Source: Rhizobium leguminosarum (lineage in GTDB: Bacteria > Pseudomonadota > Alphaproteobacteria > Rhizobiales > Rhizobiaceae). Taken from it: a stretch of DNA of 64,000 bases. Location of the stretch: positions 1-64,000 of the forward strand of contig NZ_LWBS01000011.1 of the NCBI RefSeq assembly GCF_001652265.1, in the 5' to 3' direction. A model generated the notes under the pieces. That model was not told the DNA's origin and did no database searches. It saw only the letters and a list, made by a program, of their open reading frames with translations. Positions 55,370 through 64,000 of the stretch are shown in pieces. Positions within the stretch are counted from its first letter, which is position 1, and each line of letters opens with the position of its first letter. A program made the translations under genes and the position numbers.

Positions 55370-55798
55370 ATGCAGAACGCAACTTTGCTCGCCATGGCAG
55401 GCCTTTTCGCCCTACAATCAGCAACCGGTGCCGTCGGTCAAGACATGAAAAGGCATGCCGTTCATCTTCCAAAACATGAGGCACGTCTCGCCTACACGGT
55501 CCAGACCGTCAGCGTTCGGGCCGGCTGTTTTCCCGAGCGCCTGCGAGCGGTCCTGTCGTATATTGCTGCGAAGACCGGCCGCCGCCCCGTGATCACCTCG
55601 GGCCACAGGCCGCATCCCCGCCGCCATGGGTCCCTGCACGGGAAATGTCTGGCGGCCGATTTCAGGATGCCCGGCCTGTCGGAACGCACCATCATATCAG
55701 CCGCAAGGAGCGCGCCGGGCATCGGCGGCATCGGCAGCTATTGCAACGGCATCATCCATGTCGACGTCGGACCGCAGCGACGATGGGTCGATTGCTAG
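55370..55798 (+). CDS. Secreted M15-type peptidase-like protein (YcbK/DUF882-like)
   Basis: The 142-residue protein has a signal peptide (LLAMAGLFALQSATGAVGQD) and a small zinc-peptidase domain: VITSGHRPHPRRHGSLHGKC, AADFRMPG and CNGIIHVDVGPQRRWVDC. The His/Asp/His pattern (HGKCLAADF ... HVDVG) matches the D-Ala-D-Ala carboxypeptidase-like M15 fold, suggesting a periplasmic cell-wall enzyme. TCGGAGGGACC precedes ATG 55370. Four cysteines could form disulfides after export. Confidence 0.75.
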   Translation: MQNATLLAMAGLFALQSATGAVGQDMKRHAVHLPKHEARLAYTVQTVSVRAGCFPERLRAVLSYIAAKTGRRPVITSGHRPHPRRHGSLHGKCLAADFRMPGLSERTIISAARSAPGIGGIGSYCNGIIHVDVGPQRRWVDC

Positions 55799-55933
55799 AG
55801 GATCCATCCGGCCGCCTCTTCCCATTCCGGTTTATCCTATCCATTGCAGCCATCATGATATCGGCCAATTGAACAGGCGAGGCTCGCAGCGCGGGCCAAG
55901 GCAATGGGGAGGCGTCGACACGCACCGAAACTC

Positions 55934-56111
55934 CCCCTCACCAACAAAATCTAAGACTTAGCCTTCGGCTAAGATCTTGATTTTGTATCCTCTCCCACAG
56001 GGGGAGAGGTATTTCGAGGCGAGCGCCGCGTTCCCCCTCTCCTCCTCGTGGGAGAGGAAGCAATTTCAACATCTTAGCTTCAGCTAAGTGTTAGAAATTG
56101 CAGGTGAGGGG
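55934..56111. mobile_element. MITE-like palindromic element (CCCCTCACC ends)
   Basis: The 178-bp block has inverted 9-bp ends, CCCCTCACC (55934-55942) and GGTGAGGGG (56103-56111). Inside are three hairpins: ACAAAATC...CTTAGCC-TTC-GGCTAAG...GATTTTGT (55944-55986), CCTCTCCC-ACAG-GGGGAGAGG (55989-56009) and GCAATTTC...CTTAGC-TTCA-GCTAAG...GAAATTGC (56060-56101). I recognise the CCCTCACC/CTCTCCC style as a dispersed repeat in many proteobacteria. It lies directly before the DUF559 gene. Confidence 0.6.
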
Positions 56112-56151
56112 ATCATACCCTATCGTCGAGCGCGATGCAGCGAGGGACGCG

Positions 56152-56508
56152 ATGCGCCACATACCGCCGCCGGTCAATCGAAGCCGTGCCAAGGCGATGC
56201 GGAAGGATTCGACGCCCGCGGAAAATATGTTGTGGCAGGTCATTCGAGATCGGAAACTCGAAGGTTTCAAGTTCAGACGACAGGTGCCTCTGGGGCGCTA
56301 CATTCTCGACTTTGTTTGCTTCGAAGCTAAGATCATTGTCGAAGTCGACGGCTCGCAGCACGCGGAGAACGCAGCCGACACAGTTCGCGACGATCATTTC
56401 AAGGTCGAAGGCTTCCGTATCCTTCGCTTTTGGAACGATGAAGTCGAAAACAGCCTCGATTCCGTCTGCGCTTCCATCCTGATGCAACTTCGAAATCGAG
56501 GCGAATAA
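56152..56508 (+). CDS. DUF559 endonuclease-domain protein
   Basis: The 118-residue protein has the Vsr/PD-(D/E)xK-like DUF559 core: TPAENMLWQVIRDRKLEGFK, FRRQVPLGRYILDFVCFEAK, IIVEVDGSQHAENAADTVRD and GFRILRFWNDEVENSLDSVC. The D...E-V-D pattern fits a nuclease active site, but the biological role of these small proteins is not known. ATG 56152 is the first Met; GTG 56104 or TTG 56098 would start inside the MITE-like element. It is convergent with murJ, two bases apart. Confidence 0.8.
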   Translation: MRHIPPPVNRSRAKAMRKDSTPAENMLWQVIRDRKLEGFKFRRQVPLGRYILDFVCFEAKIIVEVDGSQHAENAADTVRDDHFKVEGFRILRFWNDEVENSLDSVCASILMQLRNRGE

Positions 56509-56510
56509 GC

Positions 56511-58088
56511 TCACCCTTCCGTCTTCGCCGGCTTGCGGTTCAGATTGCGTCGGATCATGCCGAGATTTGCCCCGCCGACCAGGAAAGCGGCGGCGAAATA
56601 GATCAGCATGGCGATCGCAATCAGCAGCCCGAGGGTGCCGATCTTGGTGATAAGCGGCGCGCCGGAAGCAAGCGACGGCGCCCAATATTGCTTGAGGAAG
56701 ACGATGGCCGCACCCATGACGGCCGCAGCGACGATCAGCAGGGCGGTGCGCTTTGCCAGCGCCCATTCCCATGTGAGGTGGCCACGGCGCAAAAGCGTGA
56801 CAAACAGCAGCACGGTGCTGATCCAGCCGGCCGTGGCTTCGGCAACCGCGATGCCGGGCGCGCCCATATAGGGAAAGAGGGTCAGCGCCGTGGCGCAGTT
56901 GGTCGCAACCGCGATGGCCGAAAAGCGCATTGGCGTCTTGGTGTCCTCGCGGGCATAGAAGCCGGGCTGCAGCGCCTTGATCAGCACGAAGGCCGGCAGG
57001 CCGATGCCGTAAATCGCCAGGATCGAGCCGACGACGGCGGTATTTTCCTGATGGAAGGCGCCGCGCTCATAGAGCACGCGGATGATCTCGTCGGACAGGA
57101 TCCAGAGCGCGAAGGCGGCAGGGATCGTCAGGAACAGCACGAATTCGATCGAGCGGTTCTGCAGGTTTCCGGCCTCGCGCAGGTTGCCGCCCTTCAGCGA
57201 ACGCGCCAGTTCCGGCAGAAGCACCACGCCGACGGCGACGCCGACGACGCCGAGCGGCAGCTGATAGATGCGGTCGGCATATTGCAGCGCTGCGATCGCG
57301 CCGTCGCGGGACGACGCAATCGCCTGGCCGATCAGCTGGTTGATCTGGGTGATGCCGCCCGTCACCGCAGCCGGCACCGCCAGGATCAGCAGCCGCTTGA
57401 CGTTCGGCGTCATCTTCGGGAAACGGAAGCCGATGCTCATGCCGGCCGCAAGCACGCCGACATAGACGACGACGAGCTGCAGGACGCCGGCGGCAAGAAC
57501 GCCCCAGGAGAGATACCAGGCCGTCGCCAGCGGATCGGCGCCGGTATAAAGCGCATAAAACAGCGCCCCGATCATCACCACATTGAGGAAGACCGGCGCG
57601 ATGGCGGCGGCAAAGAAATGATGCAGCGAATTCAGCATGCCGCTCATCATTGCCGTCAGCGACATGCACATCAGATAGGGAAACATCACCGCCGCCATGC
57701 GGATGGTGATCGAGAGCTTGTCGGGATCATCGGCAAAACCCGGCGCGATGGCGAAGCGCACCAAGAGCGGCATGGCAAGCTCCATCACGATGGTGATGAG
57801 GAGCAGCACCGAAAACAACACGCCGAAGACTTCTTCCGAAAAGCGCTTGGCGCCGTCCGTGCCGTTCGCCTCGATCTCCTTGGCAAAGAGCGGCACGAAG
57901 GCGGCGTTGAAGGCACCCTCGGCAAACAGCCGGCGGAACAGGTTCGGAAAGCGGAAGGCGGCGTAGAAGACGTCGGCCATCGGTCCGGTGCCGAGGGCGG
58001 CGGCCATCAGCGTTTCGCGGGCGAAGCCGAAGATGCGGCTCCCAAGGGTTGCGCCGCCGACGGTCGCGAATTTCTTGACGAGGCTCAT
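56511..58088 (-). CDS. murJ: Lipid II flippase MurJ
   Basis: The 525-residue MOP-superfamily protein has about 14 membrane segments and the MurJ pattern MSLVKKFATVGGATLGSRIF, GFARETLMAAALGTGPMADV and FAEGAFNAAFVPLFAKE. It moves lipid II across the inner membrane for peptidoglycan synthesis. It follows glnD by 24 bp on the same strand, the usual alphaproteobacterial glnD-murJ pair. Confidence 0.95.
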   Translation of the reverse strand: MSLVKKFATVGGATLGSRIFGFARETLMAAALGTGPMADVFYAAFRFPNLFRRLFAEGAFNAAFVPLFAKEIEANGTDGAKRFSEEVFGVLFSVLLLITIVMELAMPLLVRFAIAPGFADDPDKLSITIRMAAVMFPYLMCMSLTAMMSGMLNSLHHFFAAAIAPVFLNVVMIGALFYALYTGADPLATAWYLSWGVLAAGVLQLVVVYVGVLAAGMSIGFRFPKMTPNVKRLLILAVPAAVTGGITQINQLIGQAIASSRDGAIAALQYADRIYQLPLGVVGVAVGVVLLPELARSLKGGNLREAGNLQNRSIEFVLFLTIPAAFALWILSDEIIRVLYERGAFHQENTAVVGSILAIYGIGLPAFVLIKALQPGFYAREDTKTPMRFSAIAVATNCATALTLFPYMGAPGIAVAEATAGWISTVLLFVTLLRRGHLTWEWALAKRTALLIVAAAVMGAAIVFLKQYWAPSLASGAPLITKIGTLGLLIAIAMLIYFAAAFLVGGANLGMIRRNLNRKPAKTEG

Positions 58089-58112
58089 GCGTTTGGGCTC
58101 ATGCGTGTTGGC

Positions 58113-61019
58113 TCATACGGGGGAACCGGCTTTCTTGTCGGTGGAGGGCGATGTCCGGGCGGTGGCGGCCGGCGCGATGATGCCGGAGGGCATGCGCTCG
58201 CGCAGTTCGTCCTCCTCCTCGGCCATGACGGCCTTCATCCGGGCGGTGATGTTGGCGCGCTTGCTGTCGCCGGATATTTTCTGGCCGACCAGATCGGTGA
58301 CGTAGAAGGTGTCGATCACCTTCTCGCCGAAGGTGGTGATGCGGGCCGACTGGATGTCGAGCGACAGATCGGACAGCACGGCGGTGATCTCCGACAGCAG
58401 TCCCGGCCGGTCGAGGCATTCGACTTCGATGACGGTGAACTTGTTCGACAGGCTGTTGGTGATGTTGACCGACGGCGGAATGACGAAAGCCTTGCTTTTC
58501 TTGCGGTTGCGCGCGCGCGTGGCGATGACCTCGGGCAGCCGCTTGCGGCCGGACAGCACGTCCTCGATCATCCGTCCGATCGTCGCCGCCCGCCGCAGCT
58601 CGTCGGCATCGTCGGTAAATTCGCGGCTGACATGGATGGTGTCGAGCGCCCGCCCGTCCGATGTGGTGAAGATCTGGGCGTCGACGATGTTGGCCCCGGC
58701 CGCGGCACAGGCGCCGGCAATAACGGCGAGCAGCCGCGGATGGTCGGGCGACAGCACGGTGATCTCGGTAATCGCGTGGAAACTGTCGGTGCGCACCGTG
58801 GTGGCGAGCGCCTGGCCCGCTTTATCCGTCTGGCGGATGAAATGGGCGTGGCGGATCTGATCTTCCAGCGGCACGGAGAGCAGATAGGGCTGGTAGTGCA
58901 GCTTGGTATAGGTATTGCGGTCCTTCTGGCTCCAGTCGGCGAGTGCGGCCCGCAGCGCGTCGGCCGCGGCATTGGCCCGCTCCTTGCGGGAGACCTCCGA
59001 AAAGCCGCCGGCGAGCAGCAACTCGGTTTCATAATAGAGCGTGCGCAGCAGCTGGCCCTTCCAGCCGTTCCACACACCCGGACCGACGGCGCGGATATCG
59101 CAGATCGTCAGGATCAAGAGCATCTTCAGCCGGTCGAGCGACTGCACGCGGTCGGCGAAATCGGTGATCGTCTTGCGGTCGGTGAGGTCGCGGGTCTGCG
59201 CCACCATCGACATGGTCAGATGTTCCTCGATCAGCCAGACGACGATCTCAGTCTGCTTCTGCGACAGGCCGAAGCGGGCGCAGAGCTTGCGGGCGACGCG
59301 GGCGCCGGCGATCGAATGATCCTCCTGCCGGCCCTTGGCGATGTCGTGGAGGAGAACGGCGACATAAAGCGCCTCGCGATCCTCGATGCCGGGCATCAGC
59401 TTGTTTGCGAGCGGATGCAGATCCTCGGCGCGTCCCTTGTCGATCTCGGAGAGAATGTCGACGGTGCGGATCAGATGTTCGTCGACCGTATAGTGATGAT
59501 ACATGTTGAACTGCATCATCGCGACGATCTTGCCGAATTCCGGGATGAAACGGCCGAGCACGCCGGCCTCGTTCATCCGTCGCAGGATGAGCGCCGGATC
59601 ACGTTTCGATGTCAGGATCGACATGAACAAGCGGTTCGCCTCATCGTTTTCCCGCAGGCTGCTGTCGATCAAGGCGAGGGAACGGGTGACGCGTTTCAGC
59701 GCGTCCGGATGGAATTCCAGCCCGTTGATGTCGGCGACATGGAAGAGCCGGATGATGTTGACCGGATCGCGCTTGAAGACCTCGGGGTCGGCGAGCGCGA
59801 TACGGCCGCGGTCTTCGACGAATTCGACGCTGCCGGCGATCTTGCGATTGCGATGGGTGAAGCGGCTGATGACGCCGGTGAGGCCCGGGATCGACTTCGC
59901 CTGCTGGTCTTCAAGCGCGGCGCAGAGGATGCGCGTGAGATCGCCGACATCCTTGGCGACAAGGAAATAGTGCTTCATGAAGCGCTCGACGGCCGAAAGG
60001 CCCGGGCGCGTGTGATAGCCGAAGGCTTCGGCGATCTCGCGCTGGATGTCGAAGGACAGGCGCTCCTCGGCCTTGCCGGTCAGGAAGTGCATATGGCAGC
60101 GCACCGCCCAGAGAAAATCGTCCGCTTTCTCAAGCAGACGGTATTCGTGCTTGGACAGCACGCCGAGTTTGACCAGCTCCGCCTGGTCGCGCACGTGATA
60201 ATAATATTTCGAGATCCAGAACAGCGTGTGCAGGTCGCGAAGCCCGCCCTTGCCTTCCTTGACGTTCGGTTCGACGAGATAACGCGTGTCGCCCGCCTTG
60301 CGGTGGCGTTCGTCGCGCTCGGCAAGCTTGGCGGCGATGAATTCGGGACCGGTGCCGGTGACGATTTCCTTGTCGAAGCGGGTCTCGAGCTCGGTTCCCA
60401 GCCGCTGCAGGCCGCAGATGTAGCGCATCTCCAGAATGGCGGTGCGGATCGTCATGTCGGACTTGGAAAGCGCGATGCATTCCTCCACCGTGCGGGTGGC
60501 ATGACCGACCTTGAAGCCCATGTCCCAGAGCACGTAGAGCATGAATTCGACCGCCTTGTGCGTCTCTTCCGGCGGCCTCGGCCGGAAGAGGAACAGCAGG
60601 TCGATATCGGAGCCGGGCGCCAGCGTGTCGCGGCCGTAGCCGCCGACGGCGGTCACCGCGAACTTGTCTTTCTGATGTGGAAAGATATGGGCGGTGGCGA
60701 AATTGTAGAGGACGGTGATGATCTGGTCCTGCAGCCAGGAAATCCGGTAGGCGCAGTTCAGCCCGCCGCCGTCGGCCATCAGTGCCTCGCGCGCCTTCTG
60801 CCGGCCCTCCGTGCTCGCCTTCTTCAGCACGGCCAGAAGATCGGCGCGCAGGATGTCGGGCCGGTTGCGGTTGGCCTCGGCAACGGCGTCACACTGCTTC
60901 TGCAAGAGCTCGACGTCGAGGATATTGGAGAAATCGAGGTCGCGCATCGCTGTCGCCGGGGCGGTTTCCTGTTCATGCCGGACTGCCGGTTCACGGCCTG
61001 CCGCTGGTTTCGTCTGCAT
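58113..61019 (-). CDS. glnD: PII uridylyltransferase / uridylyl-removing enzyme
   Basis: The 968-residue nitrogen sensor uridylylates PII when glutamine is low and removes UMP when it is high. Domains in order: nucleotidyltransferase with [20 protein letters not shown] (about residue 125-145), PII-type helical region, HD domain with [20 protein letters not shown] and [14 protein letters not shown] (about 555), and two C-terminal ACT domains from about 720 and 850. ATG 61019 is the longest start; ATG 60947 ([12 protein letters not shown]) is also possible. Confidence 0.96.
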   Translation of the reverse strand: MQTKPAAGREPAVRHEQETAPATAMRDLDFSNILDVELLQKQCDAVAEANRNRPDILRADLLAVLKKASTEGRQKAREALMADGGGLNCAYRISWLQDQIITVLYNFATAHIFPHQKDKFAVTAVGGYGRDTLAPGSDIDLLFLFRPRPPEETHKAVEFMLYVLWDMGFKVGHATRTVEECIALSKSDMTIRTAILEMRYICGLQRLGTELETRFDKEIVTGTGPEFIAAKLAERDERHRKAGDTRYLVEPNVKEGKGGLRDLHTLFWISKYYYHVRDQAELVKLGVLSKHEYRLLEKADDFLWAVRCHMHFLTGKAEERLSFDIQREIAEAFGYHTRPGLSAVERFMKHYFLVAKDVGDLTRILCAALEDQQAKSIPGLTGVISRFTHRNRKIAGSVEFVEDRGRIALADPEVFKRDPVNIIRLFHVADINGLEFHPDALKRVTRSLALIDSSLRENDEANRLFMSILTSKRDPALILRRMNEAGVLGRFIPEFGKIVAMMQFNMYHHYTVDEHLIRTVDILSEIDKGRAEDLHPLANKLMPGIEDREALYVAVLLHDIAKGRQEDHSIAGARVARKLCARFGLSQKQTEIVVWLIEEHLTMSMVAQTRDLTDRKTITDFADRVQSLDRLKMLLILTICDIRAVGPGVWNGWKGQLLRTLYYETELLLAGGFSEVSRKERANAAADALRAALADWSQKDRNTYTKLHYQPYLLSVPLEDQIRHAHFIRQTDKAGQALATTVRTDSFHAITEITVLSPDHPRLLAVIAGACAAAGANIVDAQIFTTSDGRALDTIHVSREFTDDADELRRAATIGRMIEDVLSGRKRLPEVIATRARNRKKSKAFVIPPSVNITNSLSNKFTVIEVECLDRPGLLSEITAVLSDLSLDIQSARITTFGEKVIDTFYVTDLVGQKISGDSKRANITARMKAVMAEEEDELRERMPSGIIAPAATARTSPSTDKKAGSPV

Positions 61020-61170
61020 GCGCTATAGCCCCTTTGCCCGGCGATTGACACGGGCTTTGATACTGCAAGAACCTTTAAATTTGGCGAAATGGTGTTGGTT
61101 CGCTGCAAGAGGCGAGGGCGCTTTGACGCAAGGCCGGTTTTCCCGAAATCCCCAGGCTTTCCCGAAATCC

Positions 61171-61446
61171 TCAGCCGGAGGCTCGCGCATTCAGCAAATG
61201 CAACACCTGCCGTGTCTCGCGCATGATCTCCTCAAGCGCCTGCCTGTCGCATTCGCGATAGCCGGCCTTGGCGATCGACGTTCCGAGCTCCGAGATCACA
61301 GCGCAGCAGCGGGTGATTTTCAGCATGCCGATTGGCGACGTCCAGCCGCGCGCGTTGCGGTCCTTATCGGCGCGCCGCATCGTGTCGAGCATGGAGCAGA
61401 TGAGCGAGAGGCGCTCGGTTTCGCGAACCAGTTTTTCCATGAACAT
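61171..61446 (-). CDS. Small helical protein of unknown function downstream of mutS
   Basis: The 91-residue protein (MFMEKLVRETERLSLICSML, then DTMRRADKDRNARGWTSPIG and a helical C-terminal half) has no family I recognise. It is well supported as a gene: AGGAG overlaps the mutS stop codon (TAGGAG) seven bases before ATG 61446, so its translation follows mutS. It is rich in Arg and Cys (CC at about residue 47) and predicted helical. glnD follows after about 150 bp. Confidence 0.7.
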   Translation of the reverse strand: MFMEKLVRETERLSLICSMLDTMRRADKDRNARGWTSPIGMLKITRCCAVISELGTSIAKAGYRECDRQALEEIMRETRQVLHLLNARASG

Positions 61447-61455
61447 GGCGCGCTC

Positions 61456-64000
61456 CTATTTCAGCTTCTTCTTGAGATCGTAAAGCGCATCCATTGCCTC
61501 GCGCGGCGTCATGTCGTCAAGGCTCATCGCCTTCAACGCCTCCTCGACCTTGGAGGCCCCACGGACTGTTTCCTCGCGGCGCACCGCTACCTGGAAAAGC
61601 GGCAGGTCGTCGATCAGCTGGCTCGCCGGGTTCTTGCGGTCGGCATCTTCCAGACGGGTCAGCACGTCGCGGGCCCGCGCCACGACCGAGGCCGGAAGCC
61701 CGGCAAGGCGCGCGACCTGGATGCCGTAGGAGCGGTCCGCCGCACCCGGCCCGACCTCGTGCAGGAAGATGACGTCGCCGTCCCATTCCTTGACGCGCAT
61801 CGTCGCGTTCGAAAGCCGGCCAAGCTTTTCCGAAAGCACGGTCAGCTCGTGGAAATGCGTGGCGAACAGCCCGCGGCAGCGGTTGGCCTCATGCAGGTGC
61901 TCGACGGCGGCCCAGGCGATCGAAAGACCATCGAACGTGGCGGTGCCGCGGCCGATCTCGTCGAGGATGACGAGGGAACGGTCACTCGCCTGGTTGAGGA
62001 TCGCCGCCGTTTCCACCATTTCGACCATGAAGGTCGAGCGCCCGCGCGCCAGATCGTCGGAGGCGCCGACACGCGAGAAAAGCCGGTCGACGATGCCGAT
62101 ATGGGCCGATGTCGCCGGCACGAAGGAGCCCATCTGCGCCAGGATTGATATCAGCGCGTTCTGGCGCAGGAAGGTCGACTTGCCGCCCATATTAGGGCCG
62201 GTCAGCAGCCAGATCGCCCCGTCCCGGTCGCCGGTCTTGGGCGACAGATCGCAATGATTGGCGACGAAGGGACCGCCCGCCTGCCGCCGCAGCGCCTGCT
62301 CGACGACCGGATGGCGGCCGCCCTCGATGGCAAACATCTTCGAGCCGTCGACCTGCGGGCGGCAATAGGCCTGCTCCTCGGCGAGAAGCGCCAAGCCTGC
62401 GGCGACGTCGATGACGGCAAGCGCCCGGGCGCCCGATTTGATCGCCTCGGCTTCCGCAACGACAGCCGCCGTCATCCTGTCGAAGACTTCGAACTCGATG
62501 GTCAGTGCCCGGTCGGCGGCATTGGCGATGCGGCTTTCGAGATCGGCAAGTTCGGTCGTGGTGAAGCGCATCGCGTTCGCCATCGTCTGGCGGTGGATGA
62601 AGCGGCCCTTCGCGTCCGCCGTCTCCGTCATCGGGGAGGCATTGCCGGCGGTGACTTCGATGAAATAACCGAGGACGTTGTTGTGCTTGATCTTCAGCGA
62701 CCGGATGCCGGTCTCCTCGGCATATTGCAATTGCAGGCCGGCAATGACGCGGCGCGACTGGTCGCGTAGCGCCCGGACCTCGTCGAGCTCGGCGCTGGCG
62801 CCGTCGCGGAGAAAACCGCCATCGCGTTTCAACAGCGGCAATTCGTCGGCGAGCGTCTCGGCAAGCAGCTTCTCCACTGCCGCGGGAAGGGCCTGCAGCC
62901 CGGACAGCGCCTGACTGAGCTCTTCGGGCAGCATCGCCTTGCCGAGCATCACCGCAACTCCGCCCGCCGCGTCAAGACCCTGGCGGATCGCCCAGAGATC
63001 GCGCGGGCCGCCCCGGTCGAGCGCCAGGCGAGACAGCGCGCGCGGCATGTCGGGCACATGTTTCAGCGTGTCGCGCAGATTGCCGCAGAGCAAGGGCTCG
63101 TCGATCAGGAAGCCGATCGAATCGAGCCGCGCATTGATGCGGGCGGGATCGGTCAGCGGCGACATCAGCCGTTCGGCAAGAAGCCTGGCGCCGCCGCCGG
63201 TGACAGTGCGGTCGATCGCCTTCAGCAGCGAACCGTTGCGATCGCCGGAGAGCGTGCGGGCAAGCTCTAGATTGGCCCGGGTTGCAGGATCGATGAACAG
63301 CGTCGAGGCGGCACTTTCCCGTTCCGGCTTTCCAAGCGGCGGCCGCTCGGCAATCTGCGTCTTTTCGACGTAGGCGACGGCGGCAGCAGCCGCCGCAAGC
63401 TCGGCGCGCGAGAAGGTGCCGAAGCCGTCGAGCGTCGCGACGCCGAAATACCGAGCGATCCGGCCTTCGGCGCTGGCGCTGTCGAAGAGCACGGCCGGCT
63501 GCGGCACCGCTGTCCGGCCGAGCACGTCGAAGACCGGCTTGAGTTCGGGATCGTGGAAGATGGTGTCGGGCAGGATAAGTTCGCGCGGATCGATGCGCAG
63601 GATATCGGCAAGCAGGCGCGAGGCTTCGGTCTCGGCAAGCCGGAAGACGCCGGTGGAAATATCGATCCAGGCAAGCGCCAGCAAGGCCTCGCCGCTGGCG
63701 CGAATGCGGGTCAGCGCCATCAGATAGTTGGATTCCGAGGGCGAAAGCAGCTTTTCCTCGGTGATCGTGCCGGGAGTGACGAGGCGGACGACGTCGCGCC
63801 TGACGACGGATTTCGCGCCGCGTTTTTTTGCTTCCGCGGGATCTTCGATCTGCTCGCAGACGGCGACGCGGAAGCCGAGCGAAATCAGCTTCTGCAGATA
63901 ATCGTCGGCCGCATGCACCGGAACGCCGCACATCGGGATATCCTGGCCCATGTGCTGGCCGCGCTTGGTCAGCGTAATACCGAGCGCGCGTGAGGCTTCC
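61456..64000 (-). CDS. mutS: DNA mismatch repair protein MutS (5' end beyond the window)
   Basis: About 848 residues are visible; the first part of domain I lies past the right edge. Seen in order: the mismatch-recognition domain continuing from [20 protein letters not shown], connector and core ([20 protein letters not shown]), clamp, and the ABC-type ATPase with Walker [16 protein letters not shown] and signature [17 protein letters not shown]. It starts mismatch repair with MutL. The stop codon overlaps the ribosome-binding site of the small downstream gene. Confidence 0.97.
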   Translation of the reverse strand, partial: EASRALGITLTKRGQHMGQDIPMCGVPVHAADDYLQKLISLGFRVAVCEQIEDPAEAKKRGAKSVVRRDVVRLVTPGTITEEKLLSPSESNYLMALTRIRASGEALLALAWIDISTGVFRLAETEASRLLADILRIDPRELILPDTIFHDPELKPVFDVLGRTAVPQPAVLFDSASAEGRIARYFGVATLDGFGTFSRAELAAAAAAVAYVEKTQIAERPPLGKPERESAASTLFIDPATRANLELARTLSGDRNGSLLKAIDRTVTGGGARLLAERLMSPLTDPARINARLDSIGFLIDEPLLCGNLRDTLKHVPDMPRALSRLALDRGGPRDLWAIRQGLDAAGGVAVMLGKAMLPEELSQALSGLQALPAAVEKLLAETLADELPLLKRDGGFLRDGASAELDEVRALRDQSRRVIAGLQLQYAEETGIRSLKIKHNNVLGYFIEVTAGNASPMTETADAKGRFIHRQTMANAMRFTTTELADLESRIANAADRALTIEFEVFDRMTAAVVAEAEAIKSGARALAVIDVAAGLALLAEEQAYCRPQVDGSKMFAIEGGRHPVVEQALRRQAGGPFVANHCDLSPKTGDRDGAIWLLTGPNMGGKSTFLRQNALISILAQMGSFVPATSAHIGIVDRLFSRVGASDDLARGRSTFMVEMVETAAILNQASDRSLVILDEIGRGTATFDGLSIAWAAVEHLHEANRCRGLFATHFHELTVLSEKLGRLSNATMRVKEWDGDVIFLHEVGPGAADRSYGIQVARLAGLPASVVARARDVLTRLEDADRKNPASQLIDDLPLFQVAVRREETVRGASKVEEALKAMSLDDMTPREAMDALYDLKKKLK

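Noticed and set aside
56688..61028. A 1446-codon open frame on the plus strand across murJ and glnD
   Set aside because: It is antisense to two well-recognised genes, its composition is Arg/Gly/His-rich low-complexity typical of shadow frames in high-GC DNA, and it matches no family.

Overview
This is a high-GC, densely coded chromosomal window from an alphaproteobacterium of the Rhizobium etli / R. leguminosarum type. The evidence is the gene order (mutM-rpsT-dnaA; rph-hrcA-grpE; tsaB-rimI-mur/fur-plsC-miaB-phoH-ybeY-corC-lnt-metK-trmB; mutS-glnD-murJ), the rhizobial RIME-like intergenic repeats, and the amino-acid sequences themselves. The species call rests on recognition, not on a search.

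Layout. 1-957: the cut end of an IS1380-family insertion sequence, then a relatively AT-rich gap. 958-17289: an accessory stretch of regulators (LysR, Lrp/AsnC, FadR-type GntR), small-molecule enzymes (GST, RidA, GFA, pirin, glutamine amidotransferase, two SDRs, VOC), two MFS exporters and a secreted S10 peptidase, with coaBC the only clear housekeeping gene. One LysR gene is frameshifted and a vapBC pair has decayed. 17337-24840: a minus-strand cluster of lyase, hydantoinase, carbamoylase, DUF917, TfoX-N protein and urocanase-like hydratase. 25037-43248: housekeeping genes ubiB, ubiE, mutM, rpsT, dnaA, hemW, rdgB, rph, hrcA, grpE, hsp20, trmB, metK and a Xre regulator, with a few metabolic genes. 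43401-53503: one long minus-strand block from nfuA/tsaB down to lnt. 53589-64000: trpS, a small accessory pocket (VOC, M15-like peptidase, DUF559), then murJ, glnD, a small conserved-looking ORF and mutS, which runs off the right edge.

The most interesting system is at 17337-24840. At first sight it is a hut (histidine utilisation) fragment, but hutI, hutG, hutF and hutC are absent and the histidine-ammonia-lyase homologue lacks the Ala-Ser-Gly triad that forms the MIO cofactor. The five enzyme families present match, one for one, the known five-step bacterial ergothioneine breakdown route: ergothionase, thiourocanate hydratase, thiohydantoin desulfurase (DUF917), hydantoin-5-propionate hydrolase and N-carbamoylglutamate hydrolase. 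The inferred products are trimethylamine, sulfide, ammonia, CO2 and glutamate. A small TfoX-N-domain protein sits inside the operon with no assigned role.

Other structure includes a perfect 47-bp palindrome over the start codon of a GntR regulator, seven CcrM (GANTC) sites within 272 bp upstream of dnaA, two MITE-like elements (one supplies the stop codon of plsC), three RIME-like repeats (one inside the ergothioneine operon, one forming the C-terminus of a dehydrogenase), and 14-15 bp tandem repeats at or near the 3' ends of three genes. No tRNA, rRNA or CRISPR array was recognised.
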